NCBI GenBank assembly: GCA_024336345.1
Contig: JANFOG010000003.1
Location: 1,618,501 to 1,682,500 of the forward strand
DNA from: Mariannaea sp. PMI_226
Lineage: Eukaryota > Ascomycota > Sordariomycetes > Hypocreales > Nectriaceae
DNA: 64,000 bases
Direction of reading: 5' to 3'
Below are positions 47,435-59,385 of this stretch, one piece after another. A model generated the notes under the pieces. That model did no database searches and had not been told where the DNA came from. It saw only the letters and a list, made by a program, of their open reading frames with translations. Numbering within the stretch: the stretch's first letter is position 1; each line of letters starts with the position of its first letter. The position numbers and the translations under genes were made by a program.

Positions 47435-48052
47435 ATGTGGTCCACATCACTTCTCTCTCTTGCAATCCTTTGCACCTTTTTCGATCACTTTGCTCAAGCT
47501 TATACTGTTGATCTTAGAATCTGGCCTGATAGCCCAGACTGCAACCCCTGCTCGCCCTTTTGGGTCTGCGGGAACCAGCCGGAGGGCGATTGCTGTCGAG
47601 CCCGCCCAGGCATGCTTGGTAGCTCCGCTAATGCGCGCGTTAACGGCTGGGTCGAAAATGGCCATGGTATTCGGATCTCGGGAAAATCCGCCCAATCAGG
47701 TAACCAATGCGCAGTCCAGCTGGGCAACTCCTTCACGTGCTTCTCTGCTCCGTACGCCATTACGGGTTTACTTTGGATGGACATCTATTTCGGCAGATCT
47801 AAGCGAGATGGTCGTGGAACCGCTGATAGTAAAACGACGAAGACTCGAACCTGCCATACAGCGGACACTATTGGTGTCCACGCGAATGGATTCGAGTACA
47901 GTCTGCCGCTTGGCAATACCACCCACAGCGAGGCGGTAGAAGCGATGTATGCGGACAAGACTACGAATAAGCTGCGCAACTATATTCTCCAACACGGAGA
48001 GGCTTCTGTAATCACAGACTCGGAACTATCTCGCCGATCTGCGCAGTGCTAG
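47435..48052 (+). CDS. Secreted Cys-rich orphan protein
   Basis: Single exon, 205 residues. A signal peptide (MWSTSLLSLAILCTFFDHFAQA) leads to a mature domain opening 'YTVDLRIWPDSPDCNPC', then 'CGNQPEGDCCRARPGM', with nine cysteines in total and 'NQCAVQLGNSFTCF' in the middle. The second half is basic and polar and ends in Cys. Not recognised; no enzyme motif seen. The in-frame region upstream of the ATG (from 47285) is lysine/asparagine-rich without signal character and is probably 5' leader. Together with the divergent secreted protein at 45371..45910 it may form a co-regulated pair. Confidence 0.8.
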   Translation: MWSTSLLSLAILCTFFDHFAQAYTVDLRIWPDSPDCNPCSPFWVCGNQPEGDCCRARPGMLGSSANARVNGWVENGHGIRISGKSAQSGNQCAVQLGNSFTCFSAPYAITGLLWMDIYFGRSKRDGRGTADSKTTKTRTCHTADTIGVHANGFEYSLPLGNTTHSEAVEAMYADKTTNKLRNYILQHGEASVITDSELSRRSAQC

Positions 48053-50708
48053 GCTTTGTTCACAACGACCTGAGTCTTACCATCGACGGCTCTCCATCTG
48101 AAGCGTACCTGGCTTTTTAATCTTCCGGCAGTTCCCCTCATTGCCAGATCGGCATACTCACAACTACTCTAATTAGCACAATCCTTTGGTTCTAGCAGTT
48201 GGCTTCTGACCTACCAAAACAACTGCGGGTCTACAAGTAAACCCATAGACTCTCTAGAAGTCGCGTACACGCAATAGACAACTCGGTGGCGGCATTTGAT
48301 TCCATTGTTTCTGCCAAACAGCTACCAGGTCGACACCTCACTGGGTCCTCACGCTGCAGGCCGGAAGGATCATCACCACGTTTGTTACGGGGATTCGAAG
48401 ATAGATTTGCTATGATGTACCTAGATTTCAATACAACCTGTTGCTTATAAGAATCTATTATATATCGCTTGAACATAATAACTATGTGACTATTGCTTAC
48501 CTAGAAAAGGGTTCAGCTTTTCAGTGGGTCTGAATCCAGAAGTCATCGAATTCATGTTTGAAAAACAGCCCCATTCCAGGTGCTAATTCTTGCAAAGCGG
48601 AACTACGATACCTCACCATCTCGTAGCTCCATGTAATATTTCGGTATAGTTCACATACCTTACTCATATATGTAATTGAAACTACGAATAAAAATGCCTT
48701 ATTTCGTGGTATATGTGCGTAAGTAGCAGTGAAAAAGGGATAGATACTTGAGTCATCGGTCTTAAGCTGCCCCGTGCACTTTAGTTCTTTTAGATCAATA
48801 GAGGAAGTATTAGTCAGTTACAAGGATACATGGGCTACTTTATTTCTTAAAAACTATCAAGTTTTCTTCGTATAACTGTAAGATGGTGAGTGACAATGGC
48901 TTAATTACGGTTTAATTACTGGCATTTGTAAACGTCTTCGACTACCTACCCAATATGACTTGACGTTGGCGTCATGGTGGCGTCTCGTTGCTTACGAGCT
49001 ATGCGTCAGAATAGAGGTGGAAAGGAAAACCATGTACCGCATATTTTATGGAATATTTGTTTTTTAAAGAAGAAATAACAGCTACTGCTAGAAAAACAAA
49101 ATGTAGTCGGGAGATCAAGGACTCTCCATGACAATGATGAAATGCCTGGCCTTTTCGTGATCACGAAGGCAAATCTCTCGTTATTTGGGGGCATCACCAC
49201 ACGCTGACATGACTCGTGCCTTAATTAGGGCTCTAATTTAGTAACCAATGAAAATTGTCTGATCCTCTCAACTGGGAAAGTTCTCCTGCTAAGGTTCAAA
49301 TCCACCATTTGCACCAAACCATCTCAGGGCGTGGGAACTGGACGATCCTTCGAGGAATGTGGGTCGTGTCTTCCCCCGCTGTCTGTCGGCTCATTATCGA
49401 TTATCGAGGCATTCCAGTGAGTCCGTAGCGTCACATGATTCACGTCCACCTAACACCTAAGCCCGTAAGGGAAGATGTATCATATATGTTAAAGATCTTC
49501 AAAATCGCAAATGAGTTGAACCCAGGAAAGAATGGGAAGCCAAGCTGCCAGTTCAACCTTCAGAAACAAATCATGCTCTATCATACTCTAATCGCAGACC
49601 TACAGCATGTCGGTAAAGGTAAGGATCATTCTCGCGATAGAAGCCTCGGCAGATGGTGGGGGACGATCATGAATATCTAGTACAGGTAGGATAGGATGGC
49701 AACTAAGTCGGAGGGGGCGGGGGACGGTGCGAAGCGTAGTCGGGGAGAGAGGTGAGTTTTCCTGGAGGATGAGATCGGTAGTGGGCCACGTTCGATAGAT
49801 GGGTTGAGCCAGAGCCGCGCCATCGTAACCAGTGGATCGCTGCTAGTCATCCTAGCCGAGTTGTACACTGAGTTACCCGGGTAGTTCGTTGGGGAGAAGG
49901 GGGCTGTCCAGGTTGTCTGCTGAACTCAAACAGGGGATATCGGTCGAACTGGCCGGGGTAGCCATCGTCGCGATGGCGTCGATTGGGTACGTCACGATAA
50001 CCAAGACGCGGAGGTGGCAACTACTTCGATTGCAGCCACTGAGCTATGGGAAGCTAGCTTCAAGACAGATCGTATTAGCCTACTCGAGTCTACTCGGAGA
50101 CGTCCAGGTATAGCAACTTAAAAGTTGCAGTGGGGGAATTGAGGGAAAATAGCGAGTGGGGATACCTGAGTGGAAGTCGACAGGGCGACTGGCATCGTTG
50201 ATCTTCTCAAAAGGCCTAGGTTAAACATGAGGGGTTTGGTAGATCAGCATCAAGATGCCTCTCGACACGTATCCACTCCTTGAATGACTAATGGCCAAGG
50301 TGCCAGGTGTTTCGCTACATCTTCCCATCCATTTTCATGCAGACTTCGATGCGAGGCTGCACGTGAACATCATTTTCTCGGGACCATGGCCAATCAGAAC
50401 AGCCAGTCCTTGTCGTCTGATCGGCAAAAAAGGCCCTGGTTTGAGAATACTCTGTGCAAGGAATACCTAGAGAGAAAGGACTAAAAGAAAAAAAAGGAAG
50501 GGGGGACATGTCGAATCCCGTTCGGACATTTATTAGCTCTGCTCGTTCAAGCCATAACTTCTCCCTTGAGATGCGTCAGAGTGGCGAGAATGCGAGAAAA
50601 GGAATAGTAATTGCACTACCAATTGGCCTATAGGCCCTCATTTATGGTGTTCAAGCCTTGTCAGAATATTCAGCAGACCAAATTAGGGACGCTGCATTTC
50701 ACCCTCTC
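48053..50708. other. Gene-poor region, 2.7 kb
   Basis: AT-rich near 48.4-49.1 kb. Short frames at 49435..49868 and 49889..50113 have no domain. No gene, RNA or repeat that I can support. Confidence 0.45.
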
Positions 50709-51187
50709 TCAAATCATCCCGTTTGTCAACATATATGCAGTCCCCACCCACGTCTCCCTTTCCAATTCTTCCACCAGCTTCTTCACAAGCCGAAGCATCT
50801 CCAGAGTGCGTCGGCTGTATTCGAAATACTCATTCTCAGTGTAGACTATCCTGTTCTGCTTCCTGGTTTTTTCCCTGTCGCTCAGCTCTATACCCTTCCC
50901 TTCCAGGGCCTGAGCCCACTGATCGAATTCCGCTTGGGGGATTGGTTTCCATCTCACTGAGAATGATTAGCCATTAAGACCACCTTTCTTAGAGGAATCA
51001 AAAATCGCATGAAAGAGAATACGAAAAAAAGAATTTACTCACGATGATTGTAACATTCCGCAGCCCAATGCCGAGTGGCTTCGTCCGTACCTGGATTATT
51101 ATGCAAGAACATCCACTCGTCAGGGTACCACTGTATGACTCGGTAACCGAGCTCTGCAGCAACGGCGTCGTAATCAGGAGACTGCAT
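50709..51187 (-). CDS. Small conserved-looking orphan protein, two exons
   Basis: Exons 51043..51187 and 50709..50956; intron 50957..51042 (GTGAGT, branch GGCTAATC, CAG), phase 1; 130 residues. Not recognised. The protein opens 'MQSPDYDAVAAELGYRV' and continues 'WYPDEWMFLHNNPGTDEATR', rich in Trp and acidic residues. The C-terminal half is charged and probably helical ('YTENEYFEYSRRTLEML', 'VKKLVEELERETW'), which could form a coiled coil. There is no signal peptide or membrane segment, so it is probably cytosolic or nuclear. The uninterrupted join across a canonical intron and the even amino-acid composition argue for a real gene. Confidence 0.65.
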
Positions 51188-53650
51188 CGGGTGATCATAT
51201 AAATGGCAGGAAAAGCAAAGGGTAAGATGAAATCGAATGGAGAGCGTCGCTTTTCAATTGTCAACTCAAAAAAATCCGAGGACTGCGGGTTGAGAGAAAT
51301 GGCGACTCCGGCCTTTATACTGAGAGTCTTGGGTTTGGGTTTGTAGCCAGTCGTCGCCCACCTACATTACAATCGTTTGTTCGGGGTTTATTTTCATCAA
51401 CTTGCAGTTTGTTACCCTGGCATTGAGGGGCAATCATCCGTGGCGTTCTCGCGACCACCATTCATGAGCTGAGTTCTCTTCGTTGTACAGCGTCAAAAAG
51501 GCAAACGCGTAGGATCCCTTATATTAACCCTGCGGCTGGCCGCGAGGAGGCAAGAATGCGTGCTGCAGACAGTCAGCTACAGTCACGATCAGCGGTGTGG
51601 TACTTACATCGGGGCATGGAACACATCTGTCTTCCACGTGCCCCATTTTGGAGATGAGTTGTGCACTTCTTCCCCCTCTTGTTTGCGTAGTGACGAGGTG
51701 CCATTTCCCGGCGCCTTAAACACAATAAGAAACTGCAAACAATGCATTGCTGCTCGGAAGTTACACGGCGTGTGATAAACGATGGTTCAGCCATGTAGGT
51801 AGAAAACGGATGTCAAACGACGACCAATTTCGGCATTGGGGTTGTGAACTAAACGACCAAACGACTAAACGACCAATCTGAACGAACAAATGAATAAACA
51901 AACAATAAAATCTCGATGAATAAAAATGATAAGGATGCGACACCAAGATTTTGGGCCATGTCAAACGGCGATTTTGGAGGGCATATTTCGCATGAACCTT
52001 TCACCCAAGCTAATCGAGGAGTCGGAAACATTTGAGGTCTGCAAACTACGTCGACTAAAAAGAAGGGAACAAACACCAACAGCCTCCAGCTTTCCTGCTT
52101 ATGTTTGGGCAACATTGGTAACCTAGCAGAAGTGCCAGCCTGCTCTCCGCTAATCATTTTGGCGCATCTGCGATGAAGCATACCATTTCTCCAGCATCGC
52201 GGCGAAGGGTAGGTGGTTGACGCTCCTCATACCAGGGTGCATTCAGGTAATAGGTAATGGAACATATCGTGTCTGAGCTAGCTACCCGCCCACATTTGGG
52301 GAGCATCTTCAGGGAGCTGATAGATGATGAGGGTGCGTGAGGGTGCGGGGGGAAGGGCAATATTAGTGGTGTGACCAGAATTGTCAGGTCATTCTGGGGC
52401 TTCTGGGGAGGGACTGCAGTTTGTCGTGGAACCTGGGAATTCCCTACGAGTCGCACAACGAGGCACTGCCATGCTGGCAGCTAGGTTTGGCGGCCATGAG
52501 ATTCTCCACTGCCAGGCCAGGTTTGGCTTGACGGTGCGTGTTGGCTGTTTGTACACCCATAATCATCACCACTTCGCGGCATGACCGATTCAAGAATACG
52601 CACGTCGCTTTCCAAAGGGTTTTTTTTTTTTTTTTTTTTTTGGGATAGAAATAAACTTTCCGCAAGCGTTTCGAGCCGGACAGCCCGCCTGTGGCTCTTG
52701 CATGGCGATGAAGCGCCATCGATTCGTTTGTAGGTCCAGCCCGACCAAGTCCCTTTGCGTAATGATTGCGGGGGTATGGTGATAGGTATTCACTACATAG
52801 GAAACCCCTGGACTTCAATTGTAGTGGCGTCAGCTTGTGTCTGCGGGTGTCATCGTGCAGTGCACTCCACCAGGCAGCTTGGCGGGCATTCAGCCCAACG
52901 AACAGTTTACTACCTACTATTTGGCACACCATATGAAGCATGAATGTTTGTAATTCAACGGATCAATACTTTAATTCCAAGTGAGCTAGTCTACTTAATC
53001 AGCAAACCCACACTCAGATTGCATAGGTACTAAAAGGCAATGTAGGATATGAGGGGAACAACGACAACTGATGAACGTGTGTTTCCGCTTCGCACATCGA
53101 GGTCAGCTGTGGGAAAAGAACATAACATCGTTCGTATCTGAAAATTTGATTGTTTTGATTGTTTTTCTTTTTCCTTTTTTTTTTTCCTTTATTTCATTTC
53201 TTTTTCTTGTTTCAATGCAGGCAACCTAGTACTCTCGGTCAACTAAAACTGCTGTCAGCTTTAGACCGTGAGTCCACAATAGGAAGACAGCCGATGGAAT
53301 TTTTACACCATTCTATGTGCATCAATTTTCCTACTGAGCTAGTAATGGGTCGATCACGCAAGCCGAGACTATCCTTTCATCTTTTTTGCGTCGTCTCCAT
53401 TTTCCTACTTAGGTAGACAGTGCTGTATCAGATCATTGGTAGGTATATAACTAGATGATAACGTGGATCAAACCCTACCTATCCACAGGAGACGGACGGC
53501 AGGCGAATCAATACACCATTTTTGAAGCCATGGCAGCTCAACAAAAAAGCAATATGTGGCCGGAGTGGACGGGGGGCCAAATACAAATCACTACATTGAA
53601 AGGAGAAAAGAACCTCGCTTCTTCACTCTCATAAAGAAAAATTCACGAAC
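51188..53650. other. Intergenic, 2.5 kb
   Basis: Promoter of the small orphan gene and upstream region of the broken Zn2Cys6 gene. Contains a T22 tract at 52620-52641 and short repeats of a 'cgaccaaacgactaaa' type near 51853-51873. No gene supported. Confidence 0.45.
52620..52641. repeat. Poly(T) tract, 22 nt
   Basis: Uninterrupted T run in a spacer. Such a tract could be a retroposition tail, but no adjoining element is recognised. Confidence 0.85.
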
Positions 53651-54688
53651 ATGATGCGCCGTCGCCAGTACCGCTGCTGTGATCCCTGTCGCAAAGCGAA
53701 GCGGGCATGCGACGCGCAACCTGTGTTCAATTCCCAAGACGAACCACTATTCAAAGACGACGTAAGTGAATTGTATATATCAGGCACTTACCAGATCTTA
53801 CAAAACTTGCGTCTTTGCTAAATATTCCCCCACGTTCAGCCGTGCTCTTACTGCGTCAAGACGAAAAAATCCTGTTCATTCGAGTGGGTGAAGGCACTCA
53901 TGGATATTTCTAGCAAGGAAGAAAAGGAGATGAAACAAGAAGAGGACGACAGCAAGGCCAAAAGATGGCCTGAGCCTAAAAAGAAAAAGAAGCAGCCAAT
54001 TGCACGCAAGAAGCGAAAGCCAACACGAGCAAACGACGAATATATCAACACACTCCACGACCATATTAAAACACTTGAGGCACGATTAGTTACCCTCCAG
54101 AGCCAAAACCAAACACTAGAGACGCAGATTCACATGCTGCAGCAAATTGACACGCAAATGCAAACATCACAAGTAGGTGACACCTTGCCCGATCCTAGCA
54201 TTTCCTGGCTACGGCTCACCAACTGCGTATCGCAGCATCCTATCAACTGCCTGCTGTCGACCACTCCAACGTCGAATTCTATAGTGACCAAACCCGCAAC
54301 TGGCGTGAATGCAGAAGCCATAATTGCGCCGGAGGAGCCAAGTAAGCAACTACTTGACCCGTCCTAGTCTCTTAGAGAAATCCAATGATAGACAAGAAGC
54401 TAGTGATGTACAATCTTATCGATAGAGTCTATTTAATCACCCTGTGACTGACATATCGCTTCCTAGTGAATTTGCCCACAGCTGTCATGAGACAACTTCC
54501 AATCTAGCGTGCTGAATGCCTTACGGAACTCGTATGGGGTTCCATATACCTATTCAATATCGGAACACAGCCTGGACTGGGTGACAGAGTATGAGTTTGG
54601 ATCAAAATTTTGGTCATTAGTATCACTTCAATCCCTCAATATTGAGCTTCAAGACATTCAAAAAACGAAATGGGAACGTGGAGATTGA
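53651..54688 (+). pseudogene. Decayed Zn2Cys6 transcription factor gene
   Basis: Exon 1 (53651..53761) and exon 2 (53840 onward) join through a canonical intron to give a complete binuclear zinc cluster in which the halves are far apart: 'CDPCRKAKRAC' and 'PCSYCVKTKKSC', separated by 18 residues, as in one known fungal subtype. A basic lysine-rich stretch and a coiled-coil-like segment ('HDHIKTLEARLVTLQSQNQT') follow. Without further splicing the frame stops at 54367. A donor at 54342 and an acceptor at 54466 continue it only to a stop at 54507. A second open frame (54491..54688, containing 'HSLDWVTEYEFGSKFWSL') looks like coding sequence but is out of register. The expected ~400-residue fungal TF domain is absent. 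I infer frameshift and truncation; an active short protein remains possible. Confidence 0.5.
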
Positions 54689-57600
54689 ATAGATGTTCGT
54701 TCCAGCTCGAAATATCACCGTCCATTTTTCTCTACAGAGACGTAGAAGTAGCTAGCATCCTACAGGGAGTATCAGTCGAGGAACTGAGTAGAGAAAGCGA
54801 AGGATTTTACATTCATACTTCATTTTCCTACGTATCTAGCACTTGACAAGCAAGATATTTTATCTCGAGTCTAATACAGGGAAAGGGGAGACTAGATAGT
54901 AGGATTGACTATAGTTTAGATATTAAATATGCGGAAACTTTGTATCTCTCGGCCAAAGGTGCTTGACAAAAGTGAATTGTCTTTCAAAAAAAAAAAAAAG
55001 AGAAAAAAAAAAGGTAAAAAGGTCTCCATCGCTGCAATCAAGTCATGTATCAGCCTGTCCAGACTCCTGAGCGGATCGAGAATGGGTTGGCATAATCGTG
55101 GCATTTGGTGGCGACTCGGAGCGTCGTTCGTTGGTTGATTGAAAAGCTAAATACGAACCTTGGCTTCGTGAACAGCAGATTTTCCGCGTGTTGAAAATTT
55201 ATTGAATCTCTAGAAATTGAGCATCTGCTGTTTGTCGGAGCCGCCGAGTGACAGTATTTTGAGGCGGAGTCTTCTTCCTAGGAAATTAGTGGACTCGCTC
55301 AGTGACCTCCAACATGCGCCAAACGGCCGAGGCCAGTGAATATAACTGACGGAGAGCGACAAAGGTGTCATGACGAGCAAAACAAGCAAAAAGCAGCGCG
55401 CCCTTCTCCTTATTCCCTTGGCAAAGGGAGCAGTGTGTACATAGCCCTTGTCTTAGAACTTCTTGACCGATGAGTTTTGGCCAAGTCATGCAAGACCACG
55501 TCCCAATGTCCACTGCGACCTTGTTGGTTCTGTTTGTAGACACCTCACCGATAAGACGAGCTTGCCACCAATCAGCTCCCATCTTGCTAGACTGCCCGTC
55601 TGCCTCATTGAATAGGCAACCAGCGTCACACAGCCCGCATTGGACAATGGTGACAATCAGTGGATGGTTCGCGGGCGCGGTTGTCAAGGTACCAACCTTG
55701 TGGGACTCTAATTGGTCAGTCAATGGGCGAGGCACTGATGGGAATATTCTGGTCGATGCTTTCCCCCTGCTTCTTTCTATTTGTACTGAGTTCTTCTTTT
55801 CATCTTACTCGATCGACCTCGTAACTGATCAGCAACATGTCGAGTGCGGCCGTCGGTTTACCAGCATCACCGACAGTTGAGGCAGCCGCTGAATCAAACG
55901 ATGAACATCCCCTTCGACGCAAATTCCTCCCTACAGTCACCCTCACCTTTGCTTCTGGTACTTTGCTTGTCGAACAATTAAGCGGCCGAAATAACCTACA
56001 CTAGGGCACGTCAATGCCGAGTAGCCTTCAACAATCCACGACACCCCCAACACTTAAAGCCACAAGTGTTCATTTCAATTCAATAAGTCAGTGCTGGAAT
56101 TCTCACCTGGCTCTCCGTTCCGTTGATCTAGCTTCCATTCACTGTCGCTTGGCTGATAGTGGTGTTAGCCTTTGGCCTACTTCTGGCATGACAATACCGT
56201 TTCCCTTCATGTTGTCTTCGGGCAATTAATCAAGACTAATAATGAAATAGTCTCGCTGATAGGCGTTCTACTTTCGAACCAAGCTTGAGCAACAGTTCTA
56301 AACGAAAACTCGATTTCACACCATGCTAATTGCGAGAACGTCGCCTCGCTTCGTCGTTCTGGATGCAACAAGACATCCTTCAACTCGATCAATTGCCACC
56401 GAACCCGAGTCCTCTCCAAAAGTTGCGCGCGCTAATGCAATAACATATCCCACCTAATCAGGAGTAGGGAAGGATGGTGGCGAAATGATGAGACAATTCG
56501 CTCGACCTCCCACATCCCCTATTATTCCGGCTCACAGCCAGCATGTACTTCCAGAACGATAGCTGTGTCGCGATTACTGCATTGACTTCCTCTATACAAC
56601 GCGGCATGCTTCCATATCAGGTTATTTTTATTCTCCGAACAATTTACCCACAGTGTACACTGCAGCGGATGTATATCTTCACCTCACTTCCACAACGGTG
56701 CGATCCACCGCTCCGGGACTGTGGCCGCACTCGCACCATTACGCGAGGATGAGACATGTGAATTGTACCAACCGACGAGCCTGAAATCGTGGTAGTACCG
56801 TTTTTCTTGCTTGCAAGACTGCTAGTATTGCATGGGGTGTGTAAAATCTCAAGCTGTACGTGTGGTAGGTCTTTGAAATGGCCAATAAAGGAGCGCAACA
56901 AAAGGATAACTGAACATACAACCCTGAGGATTCGCCAGTCGTCACTGAACTAGCTTCTAATTCAGCGCTCATCAGCTCCTCAACGGAGGTCGGACGGGAA
57001 TCCTATTTTTTCTGAGGGCTGTGGCCGTATGTGTTTGTCACGGCTCATTAAATGGGGTTATCTTCAGTATCACAGCCCAACTGACTCAAAGATCATCATC
57101 ATGCTCTGGTCAAGCTTCAGCTATGGAGGCAACACCTCCACCACTTTGGCCTGCTCGCAGTATGTTCACTTTTAGTGTACTTCAAACTAGTAGATGATTA
57201 TATTTCCAACTGTTTAGAGACTCCAGCGCTTCGTCGTTTGTGAAGCTTGAAGCCGGCTTGATCCAAGGGACGTCGCTGTCTGGTCAGATTTGGGGTCCAC
57301 GTAGATTACAAGAGGCAACACTATTTTCGATTCTGTCGTCGTTCTAAAATACTGATGCAATTCCCGCTTCGAAATCCTGAGCTCAGTGTATCTGACAATC
57401 ATGGCACCGGTATAGGGCTTTTTTCAATCTTAGCCGTTTGCGGTTTCTTATTGAAATACAATCATGTTGTTTTGCTTTACACGTGTATCAAGCGAGTATC
57501 AATGGAGTTGCATCCTCTCGACCTTCCACCCTGGCTATTCTTCGAAATGGAAAGGCACTTGCGATTGGAAAAGAGCATTTCTTTTTTCCTTATTCTTGAT

Positions 57601-57989
57601 ATAATTATGCATGCACCGTTAGCTCCATCCCATCCATACTTTGCCCTACAATTGAACTTATCGGTTTTGAATTAAGTTTGTTGAGCATCTACTGTGTAAT
57701 TTCAATCCAAAGATCCCTGCAACCTCATCGGCTCTTCGCTCCCGTCCATTACTCCACTTGACCATCCACGGCATGGTCGTCCCAATTACATCAAGTCGGG
57801 CCACCACTACTCCCTGCTTGTCTACCCTACAACCATTGACCCCCATGCATCTGCCGCCGCATTCCACACCGCCAACTCCAATGGGACATTGGCCAAACAA
57901 GACTCTTTGTGACACAACAGCAGGCCTCATTGGTGAGCCGTAGGCAGCAATGTGTCCCTCCCTCACACACCGGCACGCTCCTCATCGCC
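54689..57989. other. Gene-poor region, 3.3 kb
   Basis: Contains A-tracts at 54986-55012, overlapping open frames on opposite strands at 55286..55880, and the short frame at 55837..56004 listed separately. The 56.0-57.9 kb part has only short, domain-less frames. It may contain relics of a larger gene. Confidence 0.4.
55837..56004 (+). CDS. Short open frame, 55 codons, possible orphan or gene fragment
   Basis: ATG in acceptable context (agcaacATGTCG), 55 residues, alanine- and glutamate-rich start followed by a short hydrophobic stretch ('FLPTVTLTFASGTLLV'). No domain recognised. It could be the 5' exon of a decayed gene or chance. Confidence 0.2.
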   Translation: MSSAAVGLPASPTVEAAAESNDEHPLRRKFLPTVTLTFASGTLLVEQLSGRNNLH

Positions 57990-59385
57990 ATGGATATTGC
58001 ATCAGGCCCAAGAAACCCAAATGCCGTCGTCATGCAGCCGCCGAAAAGAAAGCTGGAGTGGGTGACGCTCGAACAAGATGCGTCGTCTTCGAAGAGGACC
58101 CAGATTACCCGAGCAGACACGGCTGACAGGGTAGAGCAAGCGACACAGGTATGGGCCTGACTTGGTCGTGCAGACGGCAGACGATCAACTGACGCTGAAG
58201 TTCTCATAGACGAGTCCTCAGCATCTGCCCTTCCAATGCCAGGGCAAGTCAGAGCATACCACTCCAAGTGCGCGACTGCGGCAGGTTAACAGCCTCGACC
58301 ATCGACAGCTACCAGCGCCGTTGACGCACGACAACCTGGCCATGCTCGACGAAATGACGAGTGAGAGAGCCAACGATGTATCAATCGAGATGTGGTGGAC
58401 TGGCCCGCCACCCGTCGACCCCGTTTTCAGGTCAGGGCCAAAGACTGCCTCCATAGCGTCATCCGATTTCATTATTCAGGCCTACATCAATGGTGTTCTT
58501 GGCCCTCGCCACTCCAAGCCGCCTGCGAACATCACACAGATCCGCAAACGTATGATCCGGTCTCGTGCAAGCCCCTCGCCTCCCGAGTCGGTGTACAATC
58601 GCTACGTGAACAAGGTTACGGCCGCCGTCAACGAGGAAACCATGGTCTTTGAGGTTGGCACCAAGCTGCTGAAGGAGTATGATGACCCGGGATATGGAAG
58701 GGCCTTGAATGAGCCATTTACGGACTTCCCTCAGGACGTCGGATTCAACAACGCCCTGCCTGCTCCACAAGCCGACTTTGTTGAGGGGCTTGAGTTGCGA
58801 GAGTTCGGTCGGATATTTGCTGGCACGGGGGGCAGTGGTGTCGTTTTATTTGAGGACAACTTAAGATCCGTGACATTGCCGCACATTGCTGGGCAATGGA
58901 TGAAGTTTGAAAAGGACATTGAAGATGCAAGGCAAAAGAGTGCCTATACTGGGGCAGCCCTCGTTTATGCCCGGAATCAGGCCTTGTCCCTCGTCGGCAA
59001 ACCTGACCCTCCTGGTTATGCTGCGATCACGACCTTCGCTACTGACGGTACGATTCTTAACTTCTATGCACATCATGCTGAAGCTGGTGAAGATGGAGCG
59101 GTCAAATACCACCAATACCAGTACGCGTCGCTAAACGTGAGACACTCGTATCGCGGGTATCAGGACGGCTTCCGAGCTATCAGGAACCAACAAGACCATG
59201 CGAGGAATCAGTCGTACGCTCTGAGAGGCCTACTCTTTGAGGATTGGCAGCAGAGATGCAAAGATATTTTATGTCCTCGCACCACCTCTACCACTAGAGG
59301 TTCCTCTTCGTCCGAGTCTGCCATTCAATACAGGCTCAATACTGATGCCCAGAGTGACACCTCCATACTATGTCATACTATATAG
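57990..59385 (+). CDS. DUF7924-type protein
   Basis: Exons 57990..58148 and 58210..59385; intron 58149..58209 (GTATGG..TAG), phase 0; 444 residues. The N-terminal ~110 residues are polar and low-complexity, with a basic 'PPKRKLEW' patch that could act as a nuclear signal. The folded part (about residues 120-390) matches my recollection of the fungal DUF7924 family: 'EFGRIFAGTGGSGVVLFEDN', 'LPHIAGQWMKFEKDIEDA', 'GAALVYARNQALSL', 'GYAAITTFATDGTILNFYA' and 'YHQYQYASLNVRHSYRGY'. The family is lineage-expanded in filamentous fungi and uncharacterised. The acidic/Lys pattern is loosely reminiscent of restriction-endonuclease-like folds, but I cannot confirm a PD-(D/E)xK site. A Ser/Thr-rich tail ends the protein. 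Confidence 0.72.

Noticed and set aside
49262..49325. tRNA-like string ending ggttcaaatcc...gcacca
   Set aside because: No matching 5' acceptor strand, D arm or anticodon stem can be drawn; the resemblance is limited to a T-loop-like sequence.
52444..52941. 165-codon minus-strand frame crossing the T22 tract
   Set aside because: The frame includes a lysine run encoded by the poly(T) tract, and no domain is present; likely chance.
55286..55880. Opposite-strand open frames of 149 and 136 codons
   Set aside because: The minus frame starts with GTG, both lack domains, and they cover the same bases so at most one can be coding.
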